Source of the DNA: Pseudomonas californiensis
GTDB lineage: Bacteria; Pseudomonadota; Gammaproteobacteria; Pseudomonadales; Pseudomonadaceae
Assembly (NCBI RefSeq): GCF_021147775.1
Contig: NZ_JAGTPK010000028.1
Coordinates: forward strand, 1 to 64,000
DNA: 64,000 nt
Reading direction: 5' to 3'
The notes below the pieces were generated by a model. It made no database searches, had not been told where the DNA came from, and saw only the letters and a program-made list of their open reading frames with translations. This document shows positions 52,358-61,111 of the stretch, one piece after another (positions within the stretch are counted from its first letter, which is position 1; each line of letters opens with the position of its first letter). The translations under genes and the position numbers were made by a program.

Positions 52358-52377
52358 GCAGGCTGCTCAAGGCCGGT

Positions 52378-52785
52378 TCAACGCGCTTCAGCCGGACGTT
52401 TCACGGCGATGCATTTTATCTCCAGCAGTAAGCCTGGATGCGCGAGTTCGGCGACCCCGATGCAGGTCCAGGCGCATTGGCCACGCGGGAACAGCCGATT
52501 CTTGACGTCGCGAAACACAGGCATGTGTTCGCTCATCGAGACGTGATAGGTGGTCATGTCGACGATGTCGTCAAACGTGCAGCCACCCTCGGCCAGCACG
52601 GTCCGCAGATTCTCCCAGCAGGCGATGAACTGCGCCTTAGGGTTTAGGATGACTTCCATGTCGCGTGTACGGCCAACCTGGCCGGAGCAATAAAGCGTGT
52701 CGCCCACGCTGACCGCAGGTGCGTAGCCTGCGCGGTCCATGATGGGCGCCATAGTGGGCGGGACGATGATTTCGCGGTCTGACAT
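52378..52785 (-). CDS. RidA/YjgF-family protein
   Basis: A 135-residue RidA-superfamily protein. The APAVSVGDTLYCSGQVGR and ILNPKAQFIACWENLRTVLAEGG segments are typical. The arginine used by enamine/imine deaminases near the C-terminus (usually RxxxxV) is not evident; instead it reads CAWTCIGVAELAHPGLLLEI. It may therefore belong to a Rid subfamily other than RidA proper. Leftward, 69 bases downstream of topB. Confidence 0.82.
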   Translation of the reverse strand: MSDREIIVPPTMAPIMDRAGYAPAVSVGDTLYCSGQVGRTRDMEVILNPKAQFIACWENLRTVLAEGGCTFDDIVDMTTYHVSMSEHMPVFRDVKNRLFPRGQCAWTCIGVAELAHPGLLLEIKCIAVKRPAEAR

Positions 52786-52854
52786 GCTGGTACACCTGAA
52801 TGTGCAATTGCTGATCTGATTCTGCCGTTATGAAAGCGCGTCGCACGATGGGCG

Positions 52855-54828
52855 CTATCTCTTGGCGGCAGGCCTTGCGGCACGGCGCGGTTTTTTCGCG
52901 TCAGCGCCTGCCGCTTCGCCGGACGCCGCACTGCGTCTGGTTGTCTTGCGCTTTTTCTTCCAGGGCGGCTTGACGCCTGCCGGGCCGGCCGGGCCGGTGA
53001 TACTCATGCGCATGCCGACACAGCGACTGACCTGTTTGCTCATCCACGCAGCCTGTTTGGCGACGAACTCTTCAAGGCTCATCTCGCCACTCTGCACCAT
53101 GTCCAGCGCCTGCTCCCAGATTGCGGTTGTGCCTGGGTCGGCAATGGCGCGTGGTACAGCGTCGATCAGGCTGAATGCCGCAGCGCTGGCGCACAGCGCC
53201 TTGCCTTGCTTGGTCAGATAACCCCGGTCCAACAGGCCCTGGATGATGCCGGCGCGGGTGGCTTCGGTGCCAATCCCGGTGGTGTCCTTGAGCTTTTGCT
53301 TGAGCAGCGGGTCTTCCACCAGTTTTGCGACGTTCTTCATGGCCTTGATCAGGTCGCCCTCGGTGAATGGCTTGGGCGGCTGGGTCCACAGGTCCTTGAA
53401 GACTACCTCGGCAGCTGCGCACTCGCAGCCCTGATGCAAGGCTGGCAGCGGCTGAGGCGCAGGCGCTTCACGGCCCTTTGCCGGCGCCAGCGCCTCGGGC
53501 ATGGCGCGTTTCCAGCCCGGCTCGACGATTTGCTTGCCCACTGCACGCAATGCCTGGCCCGCACAGTCAAAATCGGCCTGGGTGCGATCATATTCATGGT
53601 TGGGTAGAAACTGCGCCAGATAGCGCGCTCTGATCAGGGTATACACCGCTTTGTATTTGCCGGTCAGGCGCTCGATATTGCGCGCCGCTGCAGTGGGGAT
53701 GATGCCGTGGTGCGCGCTGACTTTTGCGTCATTCCAGGCCCGTGAACGGCGTTGTGCATCGAGGTATGGCAGCAAGTCGCCCAACCCGGGATCAGCCTTG
53801 CCCAGTGCTGCGATGATGCTTGCCGCTTCGGCATGCTGGCTGTTGGGCAGGTAGCCGCAATCGCTGCGCGGGTAGGTGATGACCTTGTGGGTTTCATACA
53901 GCGCCTGGGCGATGTCGAGGGTCTCCTGCGCGCCAAGGCCGAGTTTCTTCGAGCAGATTTCCTGCAGGGTTCCCAGGTCAAAGGGCAGCGGAGCTGCTTC
54001 ACGGATGCGTTCGGTGCGCAGCTTGATCAGCCGGGCACTGCCCGCATTGCGCATCGCCTCGGCTGCCTGCTGCGCAAGCGACTGGTTGAGACAGCGGTCC
54101 TGGTCGTCACAGGCATCAGACGGTGCCCGCCATTGAGTGATGAATGTCTGATTGTCATGCAGCAACCGGACGTCGATGGCCCAGTAAGGGACAGGGATGA
54201 AGTTGGCAATGCTGCGATCACGGTCCACCACCAGGCGCAGGGTTGGCGTTTGCACACGGCCTACCGGCAATACGCCCTGATAACCGGATTGACGCCCGAG
54301 CAAGGTGAACAGGCGGCTCATGTTCATGCCGATCAGCCAGTCCGCGCGCGATCTTCCCAACGCCGAATGGTACAGGCTGAACGTTTCGGCTCCGGGCTTG
54401 AGCGCTGCCAGCGCCTTGCGAATGGAGGCGTCATCCAGCGCCGACAGCCACAGACGTTGAATCGGACCGCGATAACGGCAATGCTCGACCAGCTCGCGGG
54501 CAATCATTTCGCCTTCACGGTCGGCGTCGGTGGCGATGACCAGCTCCCTGGCTTCGCCCAGCAGGCGTTTGACCGCCTTGAACTGGCTGGCGGTTCTGGG
54601 CTTGACCAGCATCTTCCACTTTTCCGGCACGATGGGCAGGTCTTCCAGTACCCAACGCTTGTAGCGCGCGTCGTAGGCGTCGGGCGGTGCGGTTTCCAGC
54701 AGATGACCGATGCACCAGGTCACGGTGGCATTTGCGCCCACCCAGCAGCCATCGCCACGTCGGGTAGCGCCGAGCGCAGCCGCAATGTCTTTCGCCTGGG
54801 AAGGTTTTTCGCAAAGAAACAGCCGCAT
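52855..54828 (-). CDS. topB: DNA topoisomerase III
   Basis: A 657-residue type IA topoisomerase. It starts with the Toprim domain (MRLFLCEKPSQAKDIAAALG; acidic ATDADREGEMIA), then GRVQTPTLRLVVDRD, the active-site tyrosine in KVITYPRSDCGYLP, and a basic C-terminal tail (KKKRKTTRRSAASG). It decatenates DNA and resolves recombination or replication intermediates. ATG 54828 gives the family N-terminus; a TTG five codons earlier is possible. A strong LexA-like box lies 72 bases upstream, suggesting SOS control, which is unusual for topB. Confidence 0.93.
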   Translation of the reverse strand: MRLFLCEKPSQAKDIAAALGATRRGDGCWVGANATVTWCIGHLLETAPPDAYDARYKRWVLEDLPIVPEKWKMLVKPRTASQFKAVKRLLGEARELVIATDADREGEMIARELVEHCRYRGPIQRLWLSALDDASIRKALAALKPGAETFSLYHSALGRSRADWLIGMNMSRLFTLLGRQSGYQGVLPVGRVQTPTLRLVVDRDRSIANFIPVPYWAIDVRLLHDNQTFITQWRAPSDACDDQDRCLNQSLAQQAAEAMRNAGSARLIKLRTERIREAAPLPFDLGTLQEICSKKLGLGAQETLDIAQALYETHKVITYPRSDCGYLPNSQHAEAASIIAALGKADPGLGDLLPYLDAQRRSRAWNDAKVSAHHGIIPTAAARNIERLTGKYKAVYTLIRARYLAQFLPNHEYDRTQADFDCAGQALRAVGKQIVEPGWKRAMPEALAPAKGREAPAPQPLPALHQGCECAAAEVVFKDLWTQPPKPFTEGDLIKAMKNVAKLVEDPLLKQKLKDTTGIGTEATRAGIIQGLLDRGYLTKQGKALCASAAAFSLIDAVPRAIADPGTTAIWEQALDMVQSGEMSLEEFVAKQAAWMSKQVSRCVGMRMSITGPAGPAGVKPPWKKKRKTTRRSAASGEAAGADAKKPRRAARPAAKR

Positions 54829-54899
54829 GACTACCGTCTTCAATAACCGGTGTGAGGGCTGAAAGGATGGACTTTGATGGGATTGATGGCAAGTTTTAT

Positions 54900-54915
54900 C
54901 TGTATGGATATACAG
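54900..54915. promoter_or_regulatory. LexA-like (SOS) box upstream of topB
   Basis: CTGTATGGATATACAG is a CTGT-N8-ACAG site with consensus-like flanks, inside a 12-bp perfect inverted repeat (54894-54905 with 54910-54921, 4-base loop). It lies in the topB promoter region between nirD and topB. Confidence 0.7.
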
Positions 54916-54945
54916 ATAAAACCGCCTGTGAACCGGCTGTACGGG

Positions 54946-54980
54946 AAAACGCCCTCGCGGTCAGGTTCCGCGAAGGCGTT
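54946..54980 (-). terminator. Terminator of the nirBD transcript
   Basis: AACGCC...TCGCGG (54948-54960) pairs with CCGCGA...GGCGTT (54968-54980) with one internal mismatch and a 7-base loop. Read leftward, the stem is followed by TTTTCCC. It lies 12 bases beyond the nirD stop. Confidence 0.8.
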
Positions 54981-54991
54981 GTGGTGCGTGC

Positions 54992-55378
54992 TTAAACAGC
55001 GATTTCCACGCTTGGGCCATTGAAGCGTACTGGCCACACATCGAGCTGCTGCTCTGGATATTCGATGCAGCTGCCGTCCTGCAGGCGGAAGTGCTGTTTG
55101 TACAGCGGCGAGGCAATCACCCATTCGCCGCCGATCTGGCCGATCAGCCCACGGCCGATCACGTTGGCACCCGACTTGGGGTCCCGGTTGTTGATGGCAT
55201 AGAGCTTTTCACCGTCAGTTGAATCCGGCAGGTAGAACAGCGCCACTTGCGTGCCGTCGAGCCAGGCCACGACGCCGGAATTGGCGACCAGGTCCTGACG
55301 CCCACACAAGGCCTGCCAGTGCAGGTCAAGCGCAACCTGGTTGTTGTCAGTCGCAACTGCTGAGTCGGACGAATTCAT
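54992..55378 (-). CDS. nirD: Assimilatory nitrite reductase small subunit NirD
   Basis: A 128-residue NirD, a Rieske-fold protein lacking the cluster ligands, which pairs with NirB. Features are VALFYLPDSTDGEKLYAINN, RDPKSGANVIGRGLIG and SPLYKQHFRLQDGSCIE. The start overlaps the nirB stop by one base (TGATG), so the two are made in step. The transcript ends at the hairpin just downstream. Confidence 0.95.
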   Translation of the reverse strand: MNSSDSAVATDNNQVALDLHWQALCGRQDLVANSGVVAWLDGTQVALFYLPDSTDGEKLYAINNRDPKSGANVIGRGLIGQIGGEWVIASPLYKQHFRLQDGSCIEYPEQQLDVWPVRFNGPSVEIAV

Positions 55379-57939
55379 CAGACCACCTCCTTGAACAATG
55401 GGATAAGCGTGAGTTCTTCAGGTTTGGCAGGGCGACGCTGGGCACGCTCCTTGACGAAGTGCACGTCCGGATCGCCACGACCGTCGTTGACGAAGGTACG
55501 GAAGCGCTTGAGTTTTTCCGGGTCCTTGAGGGCGTTGGCCCATTCGCATTCGTAGCGATCCACGACCAGCTGCATCTGCGCTTCCAGCTCGGCGGCGAGA
55601 CCCAGGCTGTCATCGAGGATGACGGCTTTGAGGTAATCGAGACCGCCTTCCAGCGTTTCGCGCCAGACAGAGGTGCGCTGCAGCTTGTCAGCGGTGCGGA
55701 TGTAGAGCATCAGGAAACGGTCGATGTAGCGGATCAGCGTTTCATCATCGAGGTCGGTGGCAAACAGCTCTGCGTGGCGTGGGCGCATCCCGCCGTTGCC
55801 GCACAGGTACAGGTTCCAGCCATTCTCGGTAGCGATCACACCCACGTCCTTGCTCTGGGCTTCGGCGCATTCACGGGTGCAGCCGGACACGGCAAATTTG
55901 AGTTTGTGCGGGGAGCGCAGGCCCTTGTAACGGTCTTCGATTCGCAACGCCATGGCGACGCTGTCCTGCACGCCGTAACGGCACCAGGTGCTGCCGACGC
56001 AGGATTTTACCGTCCGGGTCGATTTGCCGTAGGCATGGCCGGTTTCGAAGCCTGCCTCGATCAACTCGCTCCAGATGTCCGGCAACTCGTGCAGTTGAGC
56101 GCCGAACAGGTCGATTCGCTGGCCGCCGGTTATCTTGGTGTAGAGGTCATACTTCTTGGCCACTGCGCCAATCGCAATCAGGCCGTCCGGGGTGATTTCG
56201 CCACCTGGGATGCGCGGTACCACCGAGTAGGTGCCGTTCTTCTGCATGTTGGCCATGAACGTGTCGTTGGTGTCCTGCAACGGCACCAGCGAAGGCTCAG
56301 TGATCTGACGGTTCCAGCACGACGCCAGAATCGATCCCACCGCCGGTTTGCAGATGTCGCAACCGTGGACGCCTTTACCGTGACGATCCAGCAGCTCTTC
56401 GAAGGTTTCGATACCTTCGACGCGTACCATCGAATACAGCTCCTGGCGAGTGTAGGCGAAGTGTTCGCACAGGCTCTTGTCGACGGCGACGCCACGAGCG
56501 ATCAATTCGTGCTCGAAGACTTGCTTGAGCAATGCCGTGCAACCGCCGCAGCCGGTGGCGGCCTTGGTGCAGGCCTTGATGCCCGCAAGGTCAGTGCAAC
56601 CGTTGTCGATGGCCGAGCAGATGGAACCCTTGCTGACGTTGTGGCATGAACAGATGGTCGCGGTGGCGGGCAGCGCGTCCGGGCCCAACGTTGGCGCGCC
56701 TTCACCGCGAGGCAGGATCAGGCTCGCAGGATCAGCGGGCAGAGTAATGCCATTTTGAGCGTATTGCAGCAGCGTGTCGTAATAGCTGTTGTCACCGACC
56801 AGTACCGCGCCCAGCACCTGTTTACCGTCGGCGGATACCACCAGGCGGCGGTAGCTGGCAGTGGCCTCGTCGATGTACCGGTAGCTGACGGCACCCGCCA
56901 GCGCGCCGTGGGCGTCGCCAATCGAACCGACGTCCACGCCCAGCAGTTTGAGCTTGGTGGACATGTCGGCGCCGAAGAATGACTCGGTGTCTATGTCACA
57001 CAGTTGCGCAGCAACGCCTCGGGCCATTTGGTAGCCAGGCGCGACCAGACCGAACACGCTGCCGTTCCAGGCTGCGCATTCACCGATGGCGTAAATGTCG
57101 GCATCACTGGTGCGGCAGTGTTCGTCAATCGCAATGCCGCCTCGTGGACCCAGTTCCAGCTCGCACTGGCGGGCCAGCGCGTCTTGCGGGCGAATACCGG
57201 CAGAGAAGACGATCAGGTCGGTTTCAAGGAATTCGTCGTTGGCGAAGTTCATGCGATAACGGTATTGCTTGCCATCGCTGATCGACTGCGTGGCGCGGGA
57301 CAAATGCACGCCGACGCCCAGCGCTTCGATGCGGGCCTTCAAGGCCGCGCCTCCCAGCTCGTCGAGCTGCACTGGCATCAGGCGTGACGCAAATTCGACC
57401 ACGTGCGCTTCCAGTCCGAGGGACTTCAGTGCGTTGGCCGCTTCCAGCCCCAGCAGACCGCCGCCAACCACCACTCCGCGACGGGCCTTGGAGGCTGCGA
57501 AACGAATGTTGTCGAGGTCTTCCAGTGTGCGGTAGACCAGGCGGGAATTGCCCTGTGCGCCTTCGATGGGCGGTACGAAAGGGAATGAACCAGTGGCCAG
57601 AATCAATTTGTCGTAGCTGAAGCAGCCGTCTGCGGTGATGATCTCGCGACGGTCGCGGTCGATCTCCAGTACCGGCACGCCAAGGTGCAGTGTCAGGCCT
57701 GCCTGTTCGTACAAGGCCATTTCGCTCATTGCCAATGACTCGGCATCGCGACCGGTGAAGTATTCGGACAAGTGCACGCGGTCGTAGGCACGCTGTGCTT
57801 CTTCACCGAACACGTGAATGCGATAGCGATCAAGCGCACCGCCTGCGATCAACTGCTCGACGCAATGATGACCGACCATGCCATTGCCGACGACGATCAG
57901 GTTTTTTACATCGTTGAGGGGTAAGACTGTGGTGTTCAT
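55378..57939 (-). CDS. nirB: NAD(P)H-dependent assimilatory nitrite reductase large subunit NirB
   Basis: An 853-residue enzyme reducing nitrite to ammonium in the cytoplasm. Domains in order: FAD/NAD oxidoreductase (about 10-300; LIVVGNGMVGHHCVEQL, GVVVGGGLLGLEAANAL), a BFD-type [2Fe-2S] segment (CSCHNVSKGSICSAI ... TGCGGC, about 425-480), ferredoxin-like half and siroheme/[4Fe-4S] domain with CVGSTWCRYG and SGCTRECAEAQSKDVG. All cofactor cysteines are present. It is controlled by an upstream sigma-54 promoter and a leader antiterminator (listed). No nitrate reductase gene follows; topB does. Confidence 0.96.
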   Translation of the reverse strand: MNTTVLPLNDVKNLIVVGNGMVGHHCVEQLIAGGALDRYRIHVFGEEAQRAYDRVHLSEYFTGRDAESLAMSEMALYEQAGLTLHLGVPVLEIDRDRREIITADGCFSYDKLILATGSFPFVPPIEGAQGNSRLVYRTLEDLDNIRFAASKARRGVVVGGGLLGLEAANALKSLGLEAHVVEFASRLMPVQLDELGGAALKARIEALGVGVHLSRATQSISDGKQYRYRMNFANDEFLETDLIVFSAGIRPQDALARQCELELGPRGGIAIDEHCRTSDADIYAIGECAAWNGSVFGLVAPGYQMARGVAAQLCDIDTESFFGADMSTKLKLLGVDVGSIGDAHGALAGAVSYRYIDEATASYRRLVVSADGKQVLGAVLVGDNSYYDTLLQYAQNGITLPADPASLILPRGEGAPTLGPDALPATATICSCHNVSKGSICSAIDNGCTDLAGIKACTKAATGCGGCTALLKQVFEHELIARGVAVDKSLCEHFAYTRQELYSMVRVEGIETFEELLDRHGKGVHGCDICKPAVGSILASCWNRQITEPSLVPLQDTNDTFMANMQKNGTYSVVPRIPGGEITPDGLIAIGAVAKKYDLYTKITGGQRIDLFGAQLHELPDIWSELIEAGFETGHAYGKSTRTVKSCVGSTWCRYGVQDSVAMALRIEDRYKGLRSPHKLKFAVSGCTRECAEAQSKDVGVIATENGWNLYLCGNGGMRPRHAELFATDLDDETLIRYIDRFLMLYIRTADKLQRTSVWRETLEGGLDYLKAVILDDSLGLAAELEAQMQLVVDRYECEWANALKDPEKLKRFRTFVNDGRGDPDVHFVKERAQRRPAKPEELTLIPLFKEVV

Positions 57940-57977
57940 AGCAAGTCCCGGCCGAGGCCAATCAGGTTTTTTGAAGC

Positions 57978-58014
57978 AAAAAAAAAGCGCCCGGAACCTT
58001 TCGGTTCCAGGCGC
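57978..58014 (-). terminator. Leader terminator in front of nirB
   Basis: In the nirB leader RNA the stem 58014-58003 pairs with 57998-57987 (one C-A mismatch, GAAA-type loop) and is followed by nine U residues (57986-57978). It points towards nirB, 39 bases before its ATG, so it would stop transcription into nirBD unless prevented. Confidence 0.9.
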
Positions 58015-58074
58015 CTTTGCCTGTTCTCTTATGGGTGTTCATGGGCGCGATCTGGCCACGTTGCCGGATGCGCC
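58008..58074 (-). promoter_or_regulatory. ANTAR-type (NasR/NasT) antiterminator leader of nirBD
   Basis: Upstream of the leader terminator the RNA can form two stem-loops with six-base loops. P1 (58074-58044) has loop AACGUG (58062-58057). P2 (58023-58008), CAGGC/GCCUG, has loop AAAGGC (58018-58013). Both loops carry A at position 1 and G at position 4, the signature recognised by ANTAR antiterminators. P2 uses bases of the terminator's 5' arm, so P2 and the terminator exclude each other. Confidence 0.8.
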
Positions 58075-58165
58075 TGGGTAGCCCTGTGGTCTCAGCGAGA
58101 CTGGCGATCGACGTCGATCAACCAGGGCGGCCCGACCACATTGAAGGTGGGGTTGATTGAACCTA

Positions 58166-58181
58166 TGCAGAGGTTGTGCCA
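58166..58181 (-). promoter_or_regulatory. Sigma-54 promoter of nirBD
   Basis: On the minus strand TGGCACAACCTCTGCA matches the sigma-54 consensus TGGCACG-N4-TTGC at 10 of 12 defined positions, with the required 10 bases between the GG and GC pairs. Transcription would start near 58155 and produce a leader of about 215 bases holding the antiterminator. NtrC control is expected. Confidence 0.75.
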
Positions 58182-58443
58182 GTCAGGGTGAGGATCGGTT
58201 CGATTGGCCGCAGGCCGCGTGTTACAAGGGGTATCAGCCTTGACGCGCACTGCCGCACCCCGAATGGGATGATTCGCCACGCTGCTTTCAATTGGTGCGT
58301 CTGAACGGTGCGGCGCTGTAAAGGTGTGCATCTGCTCTGCTGTCAACGACACCCGTGCGTCAGTTCATGAACAGGTCAACCGCACGGCATCGTGCCGGCG
58401 CAGCAAGTGTATTAATCTGCAGGCCCCAGTCAGGTAAGCCGCC
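58182..58443. other. Upstream regulatory region between nirB and the GNAT gene
   Basis: No gene is visible. GCACC (58255-58259) and GGTGC half-sites (58294-58298, 58308-58312) could be parts of NtrC-type enhancer sites for the sigma-54 promoter, but none forms a clean dyad. Confidence 0.3.
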
Positions 58444-58959
58444 ATGAATATCCGTTTTACCGAAGTGCTCCCCAGCGAAATCGAACAGACCGTCGAGTTT
58501 GTCATGTCTGCCAGGGCCGAGATATTCCCGCTGCTTGACGCCGCTGTTGTTCCTGCCGACCTGGCTGGTTTTGAACGCGTCTTTATAGAGGGTCAGGACG
58601 GCAAGTTTCTGATTGCCCGCCACGACGGTCGGATCATCGCTGCCGTTGGCTATCTGCCGTACGACCACCGTTTTGCGCAACTCGACTACGCAGGCCGCAG
58701 GACAGTCGAAATTGTCCGGCTGTATGTACTGCCATCGTACAGAGGCGACGGGCTTGCCAGCCGCTTGTGCGAGGCACTTTGGGCACATGCTGACGCCGAG
58801 GGCGTAGAAGTGCTGTACCTGCACACGCATCCCTTTCTGCCCGGCGCAATCCGCTTCTGGGAGAAGCAAGGGTTCTGCGTCATCGACGTGGAGAACGACC
58901 CGGTATGGCAAACCACGCATATGGAGTGCGTTCGTCGCAAAGCCTATTCAGTCGCATAG
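58444..58959 (+). CDS. GNAT family N-acetyltransferase
   Basis: A 171-residue acetyltransferase. The acetyl-CoA binding motif reads RLYVLPSYRGDGLASRLCEA (about residues 96-115), followed by the typical LHTHPFLPGAIRFWEKQGF at the C-terminal beta-alpha motif. The acetyl acceptor is unknown. It is a single gene, divergent from nirB and not obviously linked to its neighbours. Confidence 0.85.
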   Translation: MNIRFTEVLPSEIEQTVEFVMSARAEIFPLLDAAVVPADLAGFERVFIEGQDGKFLIARHDGRIIAAVGYLPYDHRFAQLDYAGRRTVEIVRLYVLPSYRGDGLASRLCEALWAHADAEGVEVLYLHTHPFLPGAIRFWEKQGFCVIDVENDPVWQTTHMECVRRKAYSVA

Positions 58960-59024
58960 TCTGGGCAAGAAAACTGCATAGCCATTAAAGCGGGTGATGG
59001 CCAAATAGAATCGGGATGGTCGAT

Positions 59025-59050
59025 TCAGTCTGAGCCGGACGCATCGATAC
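59025..59050 (+). promoter_or_regulatory. Possible FliA promoter of the frameshifted chemoreceptor
   Basis: TCAG (59025-59028), 14 bases, then ATCGATAC (59043-59050). The -10 and downstream bases TCGATACGCTTG are identical to those upstream of the receptor at 47327. Confidence 0.4.
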
Positions 59051-59094
59051 GCTTGCGCCATTGCGCAGCGGTCATGAAAGAGGCTTGATGGATT

Positions 59095-61055
59095 ATGCTT
59101 GGAAACGCTCCTTTGCGGCTCAAACTCCTGATGATTCTGCTGTTCCCCTTGCTGGGTTTCCTGTGGTTTGCGGCTCTGTATGTGGTCGATAGCTACAAGA
59201 CTCTGGAAGACATGAAAGGCGCGGTCACGGCCAGTGCCGACGCACAGAAACTGAGCCAGTTGATTACGGCCCTGCAGCGCGAGCGAGGCGCCAGCGGCGT
59301 GTTCATCGGCAGCAAAGGACAGTCGATGCGCGACAGGCTGCAGACCATGCGCGCCGACAGCGATGCGTCCGCCAGCGCCGTACGTGCCATACCCGCAACC
59401 AATAATCCGCAGATTGCCAAGGTGCTGGGTGCGCTTGAGCGCCTCAAACCCACGCGGGAACAGGTCGATCAGTTGGCCATCAACGGTACCGAGTCTGGCG
59501 CGCGTTACACCGAAATGCTCCAGACGTTGATTGGCTATACCCACGTGCTTGAGGCCAGCGTCAATGATGTACCACTGATTCATGCCCTGGCGGCACTCAA
59601 CCAGTTCATCGAGATGAAAGAGCGGGCAGGGCGTGAGCGTTTCATTCTCGGCATCGTGTTCACCCAGGATCGTTTTGATGCCGCACTGCTGTCGCGCTTC
59701 AGTCGCAATCTGGGCGAGTTCTCTGCCTACTCCGACGGTTTTCGCCGTCAGGCTTCCGAACCGTTCCTGAAACTGCTCGACGGCAAGTTACAGGATGCTG
59801 CAGCGCTTGAAGTCGGCAAGCTGCAACGATTGGCAGTCGAAAAACCGCTGGGTGAGGCGCTGGGGGTCAAGCCCGAGGCCTGGTTCGAGTTCGCGACCCG
59901 GCGCATCGACCTGATGGGCGAAGTCGAGACCGCGCTCAGTCAGGACGTCGGCAACCTGGCGGCGCAGGCACGCGATGATGCCAGCCGCAATCTTTGGGTG
60001 ACCCTGGGCGCGGTCATCGGCGCTTTATTGGCAGTGTTCACGTTGTCCTGGCTGATCATTCGCAACATCAACTTCGCAGTCGTGATGTGAATCGCACTTT
60101 GCTTTCGCTGTCACGCCGAGACCTGACGGCCAGGTCCGAGTATCAGGGTAAGGATGAGTTCGGCCAGATCGCAGACAACCTCAATGCCATGGCGCATGAA
60201 ATCAAGGACATCATGCAGGAGATCGGCAGCGCAACCGCTCAGGTGGCCACGGCGGCTGAAGAGTGCTCGGCAGTGACCCTGCAAACCAGCAAGAGCCTGG
60301 CACAGCAGCGGCAGGGAACCGAACTGGTAGCAACCGCTATCAATGAAATGAGCGCAACGGTCCGGGACGTGGCGCGCAGCACCACTGACGCTGCGCAGGC
60401 ATCCCAGCAGGTCAATCAAAGTACCCATGAAGGCCGAGCCGAAATTGACAGCACCATCGTGCTGATTCAGGAGCTCTCGGGTCAGGCAGAGCAGACCTCC
60501 GGGATCATTGCTGAGCTCAAGCACGAAAGTGACGCGATTTCTTCGGTGCTGGAAGTCATTCGCGGGATTGCCGAGCAGACCAATCTGCTGGCCTTGAACG
60601 CGGCCATCGAGGCAGCAAGGGCAGGGGATCATGGGCGCGGTTTTGCCGTGGTTGCCTCGGAAGTGCGCACCCTTGCGCAGAAGACTCAGGAATCCACTGG
60701 CAACATCCAGCAGATGATCACCAACCTGCAAACCGGCGCTGATCGCGCCACTACTTCAATGCAGCAGACGCTCGACAAGGCTCAGGAGGGTGCGCGCAAT
60801 ATTGTGCGTGCCGGTACCTTTCTGGCAGAGATTGCCGAGGGTGTGGCCAACATCAGTGACCGCACGCTGCAGATTGCCTCGGCAGCGGAAGAGCAGACGT
60901 CTGTGGCCGAGGACATCAATCGTAATGTCACCGATATCAATGACATGGTGATCCAGGTCAGCGCCGGAGCTGAGCAGACTGCCTCGACGAGCCTCGAACT
61001 GGCACGGCTGGCCGAGCATCAGCAGGAACTGGTCAGTCGTTTCAAGGTGGCGTGA
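59095..61055 (+). pseudogene. Frameshifted NIT-domain methyl-accepting chemotaxis protein
   Basis: Two overlapping frames together encode one chemoreceptor. Frame 1 (59095-60090) has TM1, a periplasmic NIT (nitrate/nitrite-sensing) domain with ITALQRERGASGVFIGSKG, TM2 and ends at a stop after NINFAVVM. Frame 2 (to 61055) supplies HAMP (RDVNRTLLSLSRRDLTARSE) and the signalling domain (EQTNLLALNAAIEAARAG). Inserting one base at 60079-60081 (GTCGT to GTGCGT) restores AVRDVNRT and a protein of about 653 residues. The cause is a one-base deletion or a sequencing error. Its position beside nirBD fits a nitrate/nitrite-sensing role. Confidence 0.88.
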
Positions 61056-61111
61056 ACGAGCAATGCCGTTGCAGGAATGGAGCAGGCTGGCTGGCCTGCT
61101 CCATTGGGGAC

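Noticed and set aside
54894..54921. The AT-rich 12-bp palindrome near topB as a terminator
   Set aside because: The stem is AT-rich with an exact CTGT-N8-ACAG core, and a separate GC-rich terminator for nirBD lies just upstream in the reading direction. A LexA operator explains it better.
58182..58443. Clear NtrC enhancer dyads upstream of nirB
   Set aside because: GGTGC and GCACC half-sites are present, but none pair at the spacing required for a dyad.
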